A stretch of DNA of 64,000 nucleotides from Aurantiochytrium sp. KH105 (GCA_003116975.1 BGKB01000230.1:1-64000); one strand, 5' to 3'; positions 9,343 through 20,290 are shown, counted from the first letter of the stretch. Notes: a model not told the origin generated them from the letters alone. Translations and numbers: made by a program.

Positions 9343-11337
9343 CTATCGCCTGACTGCAAGCAAGGGCGCGAGTTTGGTGCGTGCTGCCTTCCAATTGGAT
9401 TTTGGTTTTTGGCGTGCAAAACGACTGAGATTCTTGCGAAGACATTGGCGCTCTTCAAAGGTGGTGTGAGCGTAATAGTCTTTGATGGAGAGGAGGAGAA
9501 CTGTTGACTTTGTCTTGCAGACGAGCGACATGTTAGCGCGACGATCAACGAGCGTGGGAGAAAGCAAACTCTGGTTGAAAATGTCCTTGGTGCCTATTTC
9601 TGCGACTAGAGTCGACGGACGGCGCATTAAAAGACACCTGCCATGAAGCACGAAGCCAATGTTGCGGAGTGGGGCGTCTTGCGCGACAATGACTTGATCA
9701 GCCGTGAAGAGACGCTCGGGACCCATGGCAAGCGCGAGAGCACGAAGTGTATTTTCACAAAATCCTTGGAAGACGTCAAATTGCTGAAGAAGAACAAGAT
9801 TCTTCGCAAGCTTGGACTGGGTGTAGTTGGTTAGTAGGCGCTGAATGTGTGGAGTGGGCAGAGAAATCCCGCTGGAAGGATCGTCGGCACGCCATTGTGC
9901 TTCAGGAGAAGGTGAAAGGACTTGAGACTGCAGGGGTTCGGATGGGTCTGCCGTCTCTGCGAGCTCGCCGGGCCAGCACGTTTTGATGACGGTCGGCACG
10001 CCGACAGCGGGATGCGTTTTGACGAGGTCCAGTTTGCCGCGAAGAAGAATACAGTGGGACCCCTGTGGGAGTGGTTCTCCCTGCTGCAAGTCAAAAAGAC
10101 GCGCATGGTGAGCAACTTCAACGTGCAGCGTTTTAGGAAGGCTTTGCCAGAATGTGACACCGTGAATAACGCGTGCCAAGTCCTGGATTTGTTCATCGCT
10201 TCGCTCTTCGGGCTCGGTGGCAGCAATGGCAATATGTTTTCCTAGCGTCACGGTGTCTCTGAACTCGAGTTGGTCCCAGAATTTTGAGGCCTCGAAAAAG
10301 AGAGGATGGAGACCTGGAAAGGAGATGATGCGCGTGCGCGATCCGTCCGCTTCCGGCTGATCGAGCACGGGTATGGCAGCAGCAATTTCAGCGGTCTCGA
10401 CCAAATCCGCTTGATCTATGCGGTCTTGACCGTCCATTCGTGACACAATGTTAAGACGATGTTGGCTTGGTGGAAGCCTTGATGGGGTTGACGTGACAAG
10501 AAGATAGTCCTTGCTGGCTGCGTAGAAGTCGCCCTTGACCTTTTTTCCGGTACCTAGATCGATGACTCTACGTCGATGAGCGAGAGCCCGGGCTCGATAA
10601 AATTCAGGCCTTGAGGCGTCGAGCGCGATAGCGGTGTCAAGCGCATCAACAGCTTCCTGGCAGTAGCCGGCGGCAAGACTGACGACGCCAAGATTGAAAT
10701 GCACCACGGAAATGAGAGGCGCGAGACGTACGGCAGCCTGGAACGAGAGACGCGCAGCTTGAAATTCGCCAATACATGCTTCGAGGTATCCGAGATTGAT
10801 CCACGTCTTTTCGTCTTCGGGGTCGCGACGAGCGGCCTCACGGAGCAGTGCAACGGCGCCGCAGAGGTCTCCTTTGCAGCGTGTTTCCCAGCCAAGATCG
10901 TAAAAGTAGCGTGCGTTGCGCACTCCAATGTCGCACGCACTGTGATCTTCGCCACGGAGTTCGAAAAGCTCTTCAATAAGAGGTTCTGGTGCTGGTAGCC
11001 CGATTTCCTCGCGCAGACGAGCCTCGTTGAGGACGGCCATGATGGTTTGCGTCTGGGAAGGGCCGGCTTTGCGCAGCATATCGGCAAGCTCTTTATTGAG
11101 GTTCACAGCAAAGTCATCTTCGCAAGGGCTGTTGTTCTGATTTGGGCGCTCGAGCTGCGACTGCGCCTGTGTCGGCTGCGTTGTGGCGGCCAGGGTTGTG
11201 TTTCGTCGAAGACCAGTTCTTTGTCTTCGTCGTGCTCTCTGTCTTGCGGCTGCACATTCTCGTGGCCTGAGCGGGCTACGGCCCTGCGGCGCCTTGGCCG
11301 GCACGAGATGGAGCATGGGTTGAAGGAGAGAAAGCAA
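9343..11337 (-). CDS. TPR protein with two cyclic-nucleotide-binding-like domains
   Basis: Protein of 664 residues. The N-terminal 70 are Arg/Gln-rich and probably disordered. Residues about 141-255 form three TPR-type helical hairpins (DLGWETRCKGDLCGAV, WINLGYLEACIGEFQAA, HFNLGVVSLAAGYCQEAV). Residues about 392-460 and 515-635 look like two cyclic-nucleotide-binding beta-rolls: each starts with a helix reading F-x-x-L/F followed by strands such as CILLRGKLDLV and IGFVLHGRCLLMRR. The phosphate-binding cassette consensus (GE-x-A-L with an RxA arginine) is not evident in either, so nucleotide binding may be lost. The tail is Arg/Lys-rich. It may act as a cAMP/cGMP-responsive or structural adaptor; the role is inference. 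It is convergent with the CH-TBC gene. Confidence 0.75.
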   Translation of the reverse strand: MLSLLQPMLHLVPAKAPQGRSPLRPRECAAARQRARRRQRTGLRRNTTLAATTQPTQAQSQLERPNQNNSPCEDDFAVNLNKELADMLRKAGPSQTQTIMAVLNEARLREEIGLPAPEPLIEELFELRGEDHSACDIGVRNARYFYDLGWETRCKGDLCGAVALLREAARRDPEDEKTWINLGYLEACIGEFQAARLSFQAAVRLAPLISVVHFNLGVVSLAAGYCQEAVDALDTAIALDASRPEFYRARALAHRRRVIDLGTGKKVKGDFYAASKDYLLVTSTPSRLPPSQHRLNIVSRMDGQDRIDQADLVETAEIAAAIPVLDQPEADGSRTRIISFPGLHPLFFEASKFWDQLEFRDTVTLGKHIAIAATEPEERSDEQIQDLARVIHGVTFWQSLPKTLHVEVAHHARLFDLQQGEPLPQGSHCILLRGKLDLVKTHPAVGVPTVIKTCWPGELAETADPSEPLQSQVLSPSPEAQWRADDPSSGISLPTPHIQRLLTNYTQSKLAKNLVLLQQFDVFQGFCENTLRALALAMGPERLFTADQVIVAQDAPLRNIGFVLHGRCLLMRRPSTLVAEIGTKDIFNQSLLSPTLVDRRANMSLVCKTKSTVLLLSIKDYYAHTTFEERQCLRKNLSRFARQKPKSNWKAARTKLAPLLAVRR

Positions 11338-13006
11338 GAGTGAACGATTGATGAAGGATTCAACTTGTCACTACGGAAAACGTTTGGCACAGCCTGTGTA
11401 GTAGACAGACACGTTCTCTCTTCTCTCTCCTCTTGGCTGTCGTTTCCTGTCCTGGCCGCACCATTTCCAGCGCGTTCCCACCATGTCCGCGGACATCAGT
11501 GTGCACTCCGTTCTCATCTTCGCGCGGACCCCTTCCCCCCCAACCTCCCTGCTCCTGCCTCGAGCCGCCCTCGCCGCCGCCCCCCCAACCCCCCAGCTTG
11601 CCCACCGAGCGTAAACTTCCGTTTCATCGGCTATGCGCTGTGGGGACAGGCGCGTCGGCTTTGCAGGCGGCCGCCTCAGAACCAGTCGACCGCGCGCGCG
11701 AGTGCACGACAGTGCGGCCACGCCATCCGCGCAGCCGTCGCCGCGCGCGCCTGCCTGCAAGAGGAGCAGACGGACAACGAACGGCAGGTCGGCTCCCCAC
11801 GCGCGCGCGGCAGTGCAGTGCAGTGCGGGGCGTGAGATTGGAAAAGCAAAGGGCGGGGAAAAGGGGGAAGGGCCGGCCGCGCCGCTGGTCACTCGCAGTC
11901 GCGACGCTACTGCAAGTATAAAGCTTTGTGTCAAGGTTTCCTTGCCGCGTGCATCGGCAACGATTGGAGAGGCTGTCCCTATTCCCGGTTCCGATGGTTG
12001 CGTCAAGCGGGCAGCTGCCCCGGCTGCAGACAGGGAGGGCATCCTGCGTGCGCGCAGCGAGGCTGCCTGCCCTTTTTAGCCCTGCTCGTTGGCGCACGGC
12101 GCTCCCTGTGGGAGAAAGCGCTCGATATAGGCCCACAGCTTATAGCACTGAGGGGGCCGCAGACGGTGTAGCTTGCTCCCCACAGCGTCCGGCGTTCAAA
12201 GCAACAGGCGGACGGTTGCGGCGCCGAGGGCTTTCTTTTCGCGCGGCCCCGTTTCGTCGCGTGCCTCTCGCGTTGTGCGGTGCGGGCAGAGAGGCCGCTC
12301 TCCTTTCGTCCCGCCTCTTGTCGTCCGTCTCGCTTGGTCTCATTTCGTCTTACGGCAACTGAACCGCGCGCGCGCGCTAGCTGTTGCCGCGGCCGCCGCC
12401 TTCTGCGTCGCCTCGCCGCGCCTCGCCTCGCCTCCGCATGCCGATCGTGATCCCTAATAGCCACCTTTTGTTTGACTCGCCAGCCAGTGTGCACCTTTCC
12501 TTTGCATTGGCCGCGCGGTTGGTTGGTTGGTTGGTATTAAAATTAACACGGAGTCCACGAGAGAAATACATGATTTTGCGAAGGCCAATCGGCACCTAGA
12601 CCCCTCCGGCTTTGATTTTTTTTTCGAATCGGTTGGTCGACCGTTCGCCCACCGGCGAGAAACGTCGATTGCCGCAGTCTTGGTCTGCAAAGTCAACTCG
12701 TTGCAAAGTTAGACCGCGGGCGCCCCGGGGCGCCCTATATAATATATGGGCAGGCGGGCGCGTGAAGGGCGGAGCAGAAGGGGGAGGGCGGCGCGCCTAA
12801 CGGCGGGAGCAGACGGGGATCGCAGGGGTGCGGCGGGCTCGCGGTGCCGCCGCGGGTGTACGGGCCTTGCTGCCCAGGAAAACCTGTGAGAGGGCGCGCG
12901 GTCAAGGGTAGCCTGTGCGCGTGGTTCACGCACGGGCTTGCGCAGGAACAGGGCCATATGGAGGCAGCTGAAGAGGCGCCGCCGCCGGTTCTGCCGTGTG
13001 GATGAT
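11338..13006. other. Gene-poor region
   Basis: About 1.7 kb of GC-rich, poly-C and CG-microsatellite-rich DNA. It includes a run of short pyrimidine blocks at about 11520-11600 and a (GTTG)n run at about 12520-12533. Open frames occur on both strands but none shows a recognisable motif or convincing composition. The promoter of the minus-strand TPR gene should lie at its left edge. Confidence 0.4.
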
Positions 13007-13347
13007 ATGATGCGCAGCGACCAACCTGAGTACGAAGACGCGAGGGGTTTTGTCACCCCCATTGCAGACCGCAACCAGCCAGGCTGGGCGCACCGTCCCT
13101 CACACGGGAAGCTCTACGGCGAGAAGATCGACATGGAGCCGTGGCGAGCAACTATCCGCGAGATCTTCGAGCGAGGTATCCGAGACCAAGGCGCCAAACA
13201 GTCCGCTTCACTTATTCTCGAGAGCTTGGAGAAGCACTATCCCTTCAGGATGGACATACCGGGGGAAGCCGACATCAACACNCCCAGGAGGCCTTCGATT
13301 ATGAGGAGACGATCACGTACTTTACTCGCGAACTCCGTGTTAATTGA
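13007..13347 (+). pseudogene. Short unidentified gene or gene fragment broken at an ambiguous base
   Basis: From ATG 13007 (or 13010) an amino-acid sequence of natural composition reads to about residue 92 (PWRATIREIFERGIRDQG, then SLILESLEKHYPFRMDIPG). The frame then breaks at N13282. Two bases removed around the N would join ADIN(T) to QEAFDYEETITYF and TRELRVN, ending at TGA 13345-13347. The two halves read as one protein of about 112 residues, so the break is most simply an assembly or base-call error rather than biological decay. I do not recognise the family. The region lies alone in a gene-poor tract, so it may be a remnant of a dispersed element or one exon of a larger gene. Confidence 0.45.
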
Positions 13348-14026
13348 TTGGCTGCGTGCGGCTCGAGCAGTAGCCTAGGATCTACACTACTGCCGCTTCG
13401 TCTCGCGTCGCTCAGGCTTCGTTCCGTATTCTTCCTCCGGCAGTCTCGCGGACAGGCGCGGCGGCGGGGCGTCCAGACGGGGGCAGCGTCCAGGCGGAGC
13501 GAGGCGAAGCGGTGCCGTTCGTTGGTTTGTAAGCTTGTATGCCATTGTTTGTTTGGACAAAGAGGCTTCCTGGTACAGCTGCGCCGTCCGGGCCGCGCGA
13601 GGTTCCTCGATCTCGCAGGCCCCTGCACCTCGGGCCGGCCGTTCGCCCCAAGCTAGTAGCTACTCGGAGCGGCCCGACCGCGAGCTGCGGGCGAGCTAGC
13701 CTCGAATCTTTCTGGCGCCGCTTTCCCCGAACACGAGGCCTTTCTTTCATTCTTTCTCAGATTATCTTTCTTTCCTTCGATCTTTTTTCCTTCTTTCTAC
13801 CACCTTTTTCTTGCTTTCGTTCGTTCGTTCTCTTGGTTGTTGCAGCGCAGGCTGCTCTGTCCACACCATCGCTGCCCTCGCTCGCGAGCTTCCTGACGGT
13901 CCTCCGGCCACCTCGCGCGTGGCTCGCAGCGTTGCAACCCAGGCTCAGCTTCTCCGCCCTTGGGGCCAAGGCGGCACAAAGCGCGGTCCTCGGCGCCTCG
14001 CGAGGCCCGCACGCTGCGCTGACGAC

Positions 14027-14080
14027 AGGAAAGGAAAGGAAAGGAAAGGAAAGTCAGGAGAAATGAAAGGAAAGGAAAGA
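14027..14080. repeat. (GGAAA)n array
   Basis: GGAAA units in tandem, perfect from about 14028 to 14053 and imperfect to 14080. Confidence 0.85.
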
Positions 14081-15738
14081 TATCGGCCGGGCCTCGATCG
14101 TTGCAAAAATCAGCCAGCGCTTGCGGCCAAGGCTGCCCGTCCGGGCCGCCGCGCGCCGTGTGCGCCGCCGCTGAGGCGAGCTGCTCGCTGCTGCGGTTTG
14201 CAGCTAGCTCCAAGCTGCTGCATGATGCACGCAGCAGCAGCGCCTTGCACGCCAGGACCTAGGAGGCCCGCCCTTCCATCTCCGGGAGCCTGTGACACGT
14301 GCTAGCGTGCTAGCAACCGCATGCGTGCGTGCGTGCGTGCGTGCCACTCGCCTGGCGCAGGGCCAGCCTCTGCCCGCTAGGCGGCTTGGGCTCCCTGGGC
14401 GCCCATGGGCTTAGCCTCGGGGCTTGCGCGCCTGCTTCTTGCTTGCCTGCTTTCGCTTTCTCTTGCTGGAGCTTGAGTCTTGGTATCTTGGCCGCCGCCT
14501 GCAGCTGCTGCAGCTGCTGCAGCTGGCTGCTGATCTCTGTCTCCTTCCCCAAGCTGCTGCACCGCGCTCGCTCGATCTCTCGCTCCCTCTCTCGCTCGCT
14601 AGCTAGCCAGCCAGCCAGCCGGCCAGCCGCGCCGCCGCTGCCTGTCTCCAGTCTCTACCGCCGCTGCCTGCCAGCCAGACGCCAGCAACATGGCAAGCGA
14701 CAAGCTGCGGCGAGGATCGCAAGATCGCAGGATCGGGACCGCAGGATCGCCACCTGCTCCTCTCCTGGCCAGCAGGCAGGCAGCCGTGGCCGGCCTGATC
14801 GTGCGCGCCCGCGTGCGCAATCGCTGGTGGCGAGCGAGGCGCGGCGCGAGGCGGCAAGGGGAAAGATCGATTGATCGATAGGGCGGGCAAGCGGCAGGCC
14901 GGCACGGGCGGGAGCGGCTCTCGCGCTGCAGCACTGCGGAGAGAGGGGCGGCGGTGGGGAAGAGCGGGGGAGGGGGGCAAGCGAGTGTGGGAGGGGGCGG
15001 TGGGGGCGAGGACAAGGGGGAGAATCGCACTCGCTGTGCGAGGCGGTGCGGGGCCAAGCGGAGGCGGTCTGCGCCCGGGAGGCCGCGGCACCCCTGCTTA
15101 CAGATGGCGCGGCTGGCGCGATGCGGGTCCCCACACTTTCCCTCAGCGGCAGAGTGGCGGCCCCTGCAGCAAAGCTGTAGCTTGCTTTGCCGGCTTGTTT
15201 GCGCGCCTGCTAGCTAAATTGCGCGCCTTCTGGCTAGCTCGTCTTTTTGTCCGGGGCCAACCGCGGGGGACTTTGACGACGCGACGACAGAGCAAGCATA
15301 CGAAAGCGAGAGCAAGCGGGCGTGCAGAATCTCTGGCTGCTGGCTGGCTGGCCATGGCGGCTGGCTGGCTGGCTGGTTGGCGGCTGACCTGGCCCTGCTG
15401 CTTTTGCTCCGCCACCACTCGCTTTCAGCGCCGGAGCTAAAGCTGCTGCGGAGCGCGAGACGGACGTGGCGGCTTCGCGCGATCAGGCACCGCAGAAGCA
15501 AGCAAGCAGGACCAGAAGCAGACATTTGGCGGGATATAATCATAACAACTGCAGCAGCACAGCAGGCAGGCTGCTCCGCTTTGGATCGCCCGCCCGAGAA
15601 CGAGTGGAGTGAAAGGGAAGAAGGAAATTAGCGCTGCGTGCCTGCCTGGCTGATGCGGCCCTAGGGAAGCTGAGACAAAATCCGCTCTAGGCGCTCGCGG
15701 CCTCCTCCGCGGGACCGCGTGCACACGCCGCTCGGCCT

Positions 15739-15765
15739 CGCTGGCTGGCTAGATGGTTGGCTGGT

Positions 15766-15811
<46 letters not shown>
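15739..15811. repeat. (GGCT)n tetranucleotide array
   Basis: About 18 units of GGCT or GGTT, perfect over the last 12 or so. It gives periodic artefactual frames (GWLAGWLA on one strand, SQPASQPA on the other), which should not be annotated as proteins. Confidence 0.9.
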
Positions 15812-15813
<2 letters not shown>

Positions 15814-16403
15814 CAACCGCTCCCCGGGCCGTGCCAGGCCGATCAAGCGCTCGCCGCGGCATCCCAAGCTTCCCTGTCTTGTCCATCCCCCCCCAAAGTA
15901 ATGCTTCCCAGCGTAATGCAATGCAAAGTAATGCCGTGTAATGCCAGTCTTCCGAGAAAGCCTGCCTGCCGCAGCCGAGACGCCAGTCCAACGTAGTAAA
16001 TCAGTAAATCAGAAGCTAGCTCGCTATCGCCCTGTCGCGCCCCCTCTCTACTCTCCCCCTCAGCGACACTAGCAGTGGCCGGCCAAGCTGGCTGATCGCC
16101 GCCAGGTGTGGGGGAGGGCGCCGCCGCGCCGGGCTAGTTACATTAAAGTTAGTTTTTAACTAGCTAGCTAGCTCCAGCTGTGCGCTGCCGCAGAGAAGGA
16201 AAACCAGAAAACGGAGCGGTGTGGGGCGGCGCAGCTTCGCCCTGCTTCGCGCTGCGCTGCTTGTACGGCGGGAAACTGTCCTTGCTGGCAGGCTTGCTTG
16301 CGGACTGGCCAGGGCACGGAGGTTTTGTTGCCGCCGCGCGAGCCTGCGCGGCATTTGCGCGAAAGCTGCAGCTTCAGAAGGGGGAAGGGAACGGTGCGGG
16401 CTG

Positions 16404-16483
16404 GATGGAATGGAATGTAATGGAATGGAATCGAATCGAATGGAAGGGAATGGGATTGGAAGGGAATGGAAAGGAATGGATTC
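16404..16483. repeat. (GGAAT)n satellite-like array
   Basis: About 15 imperfect GGAAT, GGAAG or CGAAT pentamers. The unit equals that of animal satellite II/III, but the array is short and resemblance is probably convergent. Confidence 0.85.
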
Positions 16484-17188
16484 TAGCTTCCTTGGCTGTA
16501 GCCTGGTTTGCTCGAGCTCAGCTGGCTGGCCGGGTCGGAGTTCGGGTTGGTGCACGTTTGGTACTTGGCGCTGCACTCGCGCGAGCGCCGCAGCAGCAGG
16601 CAAGTGGGTGGTGGGCGGGCGGTGGGCATGAGGGCGGCCACAGCGCGCAGGGAGGGCGGCTCCGGCCAAGTCGACTTGCTTGACAGATCGCGACGCAGCG
16701 CGTGCCTGCTCGCATGCTCTCCTGTTCTCCCTCTCTGCGTCTCGGGGGGCGGTCTCTCCCCCGCTTCCCCCCAGCCCCTCCCGCGCTCCTCTGGCCGCGT
16801 CGCGATTTCTGAAAAGACCGCGAGCGACCCCCGAAGGATGGAAGGCGCGAGCGCGGCGACGGTCCGGCTGCCCGGCTGCCCGGTAGCGCGGCGAGCCGTG
16901 CGTCGCCGCGCGACGTCGAGCGGCTCGCTGAGCGAGCGAGCGGGGGGGAGGGAGGGGGAGGGAGGGAGGGAGAGGCAGGCCGCGGAGGAAGGAGCCAAGG
17001 AGGCGCCGCGCCGCGCCGATCTCGCGCGCCTCGCCGTGTCAGCAGTGGCAGCTAGCTTGGAAGCCCTTTTTTGTTTTTGATGTTGTGCGGATACAGACGG
17101 CCGCCCCACCGCCCACCACCCATTCGCTGCTCCGCTGCCCCACGCGCACCCCGTCCAAGCGAAAGCGAATTCACTGGCAGCCCGCCAC

Positions 17189-17240
17189 GGGGGGGGAGGA
17201 GGAGGAGGAGGAAGAGGAGGAGGAGGAGGAGGAGGAAGGG
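17189..17240. repeat. (GGA)n polypurine tract
   Basis: A G-run followed by about 15 GGA triplets, forming an uninterrupted purine strand that could adopt triplex or quadruplex structure. Confidence 0.85.
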
Positions 17241-17833
17241 GGGAGGGGCAAACGCAGGCTTGCGGGCGAGTCGAGTCGAGACGAGACGAGTCGAGTCGAG
17301 TCGCCGCGCCCCGCCTCGCGTCGCTGCCCGCCCGCTCGCCCGCCCACCCGCGTGGACGGCTCGCGCCCACACCCCTACGGCGGCGCGCTGCGGGATTTAA
17401 TTTGGGAGGCTGTGGGTGAGGGAACTGGGCAGTGTGAGGGGAAAACGGAAACGGCGGGGGGGAGGAATCCAAGCTGTAGCATGGAGCAATTGAAACGCTA
17501 GCATCTCGGTCGGCCTGCTTGGAGAAGCTGCAGACCCGAAACTGGGAAGCTACTAGCTTGCCAAGGCGCTTAGCTGCTGCAGCCCCTCTGCTTGCCCGTC
17601 CGCGCGCCCTTCACCTACCGCGCCCGCCCGCCCGCCCGCCGCCGCGCCTGAACGCGCGCGCTCGCTCGCTCGCCTGCCCGCCCGCCCGCGCGCACGCACG
17701 CGCGCCCGTACGTACGCACGGACGGACGCCCCGCGCGTGTTCTCCGGACAGGCAGACAGACAGTCAGACTGATAGGCCGGCCGTCCGCCTGTTGTCCTGC
17801 AAGATCACCAGGAAGAAGAAGAAGAAGATCAAG

Positions 17834-19048
17834 ATGCTTTCGAGCAGCGGCGTACAGAACCAGCCTTGGCAAGACACCGTGCGCTGGGACGCCTCCATGA
17901 ACCTGCCCGAGTCCCTCGCCGCGCCCTTTGCCGCGACCATGACCGCCGCTAGCGAGAGCCACAAGACGTCGTACTCTGGTGCCCCCGCCCCGCGCTTTGG
18001 CCAGCGCAGCTACCCGAGCTCGTGCTCTGATACCACGGATGCCGGCGCACAGCTCACCGCGGAGGACGAAGACGAGCTTGCGGGATTCCTCGACACCTGC
18101 TTTCACGAGGACAAGCAACCTTGGGATGGCGCAAAGCCCGAGAGCTCTTTCATGCCCTTTCAGACCTTCGACCATCCCGTCGCCTTTGGCGCGCCACTTG
18201 TGCCCAACAACAGCAACCAGCAGATCTTCCCCAGCAGCTCTGTTGACGCCTTTCACGGCCACTACCCGTCCTCTGCTGCTGCCGCCGCCGCGTACTTGTC
18301 CACAACGCAGGCCAAGCACCACCAGAACGAGCATCTCTTGCAACCCTGGCAGCAGCAGCAAAAGCAGGAGCAGGAGCGCACTGAACTGGTGAACATGAAC
18401 AAGCGCTCTTTTCATGCCTTGTCGGGTACCCAGCCGATGGCCAAGCGCAGCCGGGCCGACGGGAACCCAATCAAGGGAGACTTCATTGAGCGGGCCCCCA
18501 GCGGCTCTTCGGGCAAGTCTGAGGCAGCGCAAATTGTGTACCGCAAGCTGTGGAGCGAACACGACGACGAGCTCCTCTTTTCCCTCGTGCGCAAGCACGG
18601 CAAGGGCAACTGGAAGAAACTTGCAGAGTTTATTCCGGGCAAGACCGCCACGCAGTGCTCGCAGCGCTGGCGCAAGGCTCTCGATCCGGACATCATCAAG
18701 GGCAAGTGGTCATCCGAGGAAGACAAGAAGCTTCGCGACGCCGTCGCCGCCTATGGCCCCAAGTGGCGCAAGATCGCTTCGGTCATCCCTGGCCGCACCG
18801 GCAAGCAGTGCCGCGACCGCTACACGTCGCGTCTGCGGCCCGAAATCCGCAAGATCGGCAACTGGACCGCTGAGGAGGACAGCATCATCCTCAAGGCGCA
18901 CAACGAGCTGGGCAACCGCTGGGCCGCCATCCAAAAGCTCGTCCCTGATCGCGCCTGGTACTCCATCAAGTGGCGCATCGAGACGCTCAGGCGCAACGCC
19001 TCCAAGGAAGATGACACGGGATCCAGCACCCAAGGTGGCTCACCTTGA
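17834..19048 (+). CDS. Three-repeat (R1R2R3) Myb transcription factor
   Basis: Protein of 404 residues from ATG 17834. The frame is open further upstream, but that part is Arg/Ala/Pro low complexity, so I chose this start. Residues 1-235 are probably a disordered activation region with Gln and Ala runs. Residues 238-395 contain three Myb repeats. R1 reads KLWSEHDDELLFSLVRKHGK with WKKLAEFI and CSQRWRKAL; R2 reads KWSSEEDKKLRDAVAAYG with WRKIASVI and CRDRYTSRL; R3 reads NWTAEEDSIILKAHNELG with WAAIQKLV and WYSIKWRIETL. The spaced Trp residues and recognition helices are intact in R1 and R2. In R3 the usual N-x-W of the recognition helix is SIKWR. The architecture matches c-Myb and plant 3R-Myb proteins that control cell-cycle genes through AACNG motifs. 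Downstream targets are unknown. Confidence 0.9.
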   Translation: MLSSSGVQNQPWQDTVRWDASMNLPESLAAPFAATMTAASESHKTSYSGAPAPRFGQRSYPSSCSDTTDAGAQLTAEDEDELAGFLDTCFHEDKQPWDGAKPESSFMPFQTFDHPVAFGAPLVPNNSNQQIFPSSSVDAFHGHYPSSAAAAAAYLSTTQAKHHQNEHLLQPWQQQQKQEQERTELVNMNKRSFHALSGTQPMAKRSRADGNPIKGDFIERAPSGSSGKSEAAQIVYRKLWSEHDDELLFSLVRKHGKGNWKKLAEFIPGKTATQCSQRWRKALDPDIIKGKWSSEEDKKLRDAVAAYGPKWRKIASVIPGRTGKQCRDRYTSRLRPEIRKIGNWTAEEDSIILKAHNELGNRWAAIQKLVPDRAWYSIKWRIETLRRNASKEDDTGSSTQGGSP

Positions 19049-19966
19049 TTTTACTTTACTGCTACAGGCCAAGAAATTGCGTATTGGCCCCTACGAGAAA
19101 TGTTCGAGTGCTTTTGGCTTCATAAGCCAAGAATATATGCAAATCCACGGCGCACAGGTGGATTACACCGAGCACTGAGTTTTTTGAGACCAGCTCTGCC
19201 CGTATATATCGCGCAAAGCTTTTGATACCCTGGCAGGGTTTTACTGAGCCTTACATCAACAGTACACCATCTCCCATTCCCGCAAATTTATATTTATATT
19301 TCATCCTCAATGCCCAATCACATGCGTTGCTCCTCCTTTACCATTTTGTGTCTCTTGGCCATGACGATCTCGACGGGTGAGACTGTGCAGATCGCAGAAA
19401 GCAATGGGGGCACCGGCTGAATCTGTTTGAACGAATTACGGCGTCTAGAGCACGACTTGACTTGGACCGGTTACGGAGGACAGCATGCGCCACCTCGAAG
19501 GTCAATTGCTCATTGTAGATACAATGGTTTGAAAGTTGTAAGTTGCGTGCATGCCAATCTGGGCAATGACAATCACTAGGATCTCGCCGTGTGAGATCTC
19601 AACCTTGATAAATCCATAACCGATAGCCTATCCTTTTTTATCATGTTTTGTTTTTTTCGGTTTTTTCAAAGAAAGGAATAGGCCTAGCGCGTGCCGGCCA
19701 GACCAACACCGGAGCCGCCAGACTTGCAATATTCTCGCCTGGACGGCGGGGCTACGATGACGGCGCGACCATGCTAGAGCCACGCCCTTTCGCCGCGCAC
19801 GCACCCAACTTACGCACCGTCGCGCCTCGTGCGTCCCCACCAACCCCGGATACCCCTTGGTGGGCACCCCTTGGCGTATTCCAGCGCGCCAGGTTCTTCT
19901 CAAGCTCTCGTAAGCTCTCGTAAGCTCTCGCTGCCTGCTGCTGCGCAGCCAAAACAAACCAGCAAC
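19049..19966. other. Intergenic region between Myb gene and decayed TPR gene
   Basis: It contains the Myb 3' UTR, including AT-rich stretches near 19285-19305 that may carry polyadenylation signals. A tandem 12-bp repeat (AAGCTCTCGT-like) lies at about 19902-19930, just before the decayed gene. No other gene is supported. Confidence 0.4.
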
Positions 19967-20270
19967 ATGGCCTCGCGCGACGCCCAGCGCACGCTACGTC
20001 TGAGCCAGCGCCGGAGCCTGCGCCTGAGCCAGGACCGGAGCCAGCGCCTGAGCAGCGGCAGCTCGAGGTGGTTCGTTTTGACGATGGCGACCCTCGTAGA
20101 CAATCTCTTCGTCTTGTGCCGAGCCCTGAAGTCGTCCAAGAAGCCGAGCTCAAGCTCGTCGAGAGTGACAAGAGTAACCCGGGAGACGAGGTGTTCTCAG
20201 CCGAGGCCCGCGCCATCATCGATCCTCGCAGCATCTCTTTTCGCGCCGTCAAAGCCATCTGCGAAGACGT

Positions 20271-20290
20271 GCTTAGTGGTGCTTAGTGGT
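20271..20290 (+). repeat. 10-bp perfect tandem duplication causing a frameshift
   Basis: The decamer gcttagtggt occurs twice in direct succession. Ten is not a multiple of three, so it shifts the frame and introduces a TAG; deleting one copy restores a continuous protein. Confidence 0.9.

Larger units (their letters stand above)
13348..17833. other. Gene-poor tract with many simple repeats, upstream of Myb gene
   Basis: About 4.5 kb with no supported gene. It carries CTTT/CTTTC runs (13741-13830), GGAAA arrays, GCGT and GCTC tetramers (14324-14344, 14572-14600), CAG/CTG clusters, a TGGC array, a GGAAT array and a GGA tract. High GC content keeps several frames open, giving arginine, alanine or proline-rich pseudo-ORFs on both strands. 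The Myb promoter and 5' UTR must lie at the right end. Confidence 0.5.

Noticed and set aside
15719..15996. GWLAGWLA and SQPASQPA repeat peptides
   Set aside because: They are direct translations of the GGCT microsatellite in several frames.
16404..16483. Contamination by animal satellite II/III DNA (GGAAT)
   Set aside because: The array is only about 80 bp, imperfect and embedded in locally typical sequence; convergent slippage is simpler.
16483..17472. Minus-strand 329-codon frame with poly-Pro
   Set aside because: It is produced by the GGA/TCC tract and GC bias; nothing conserved.
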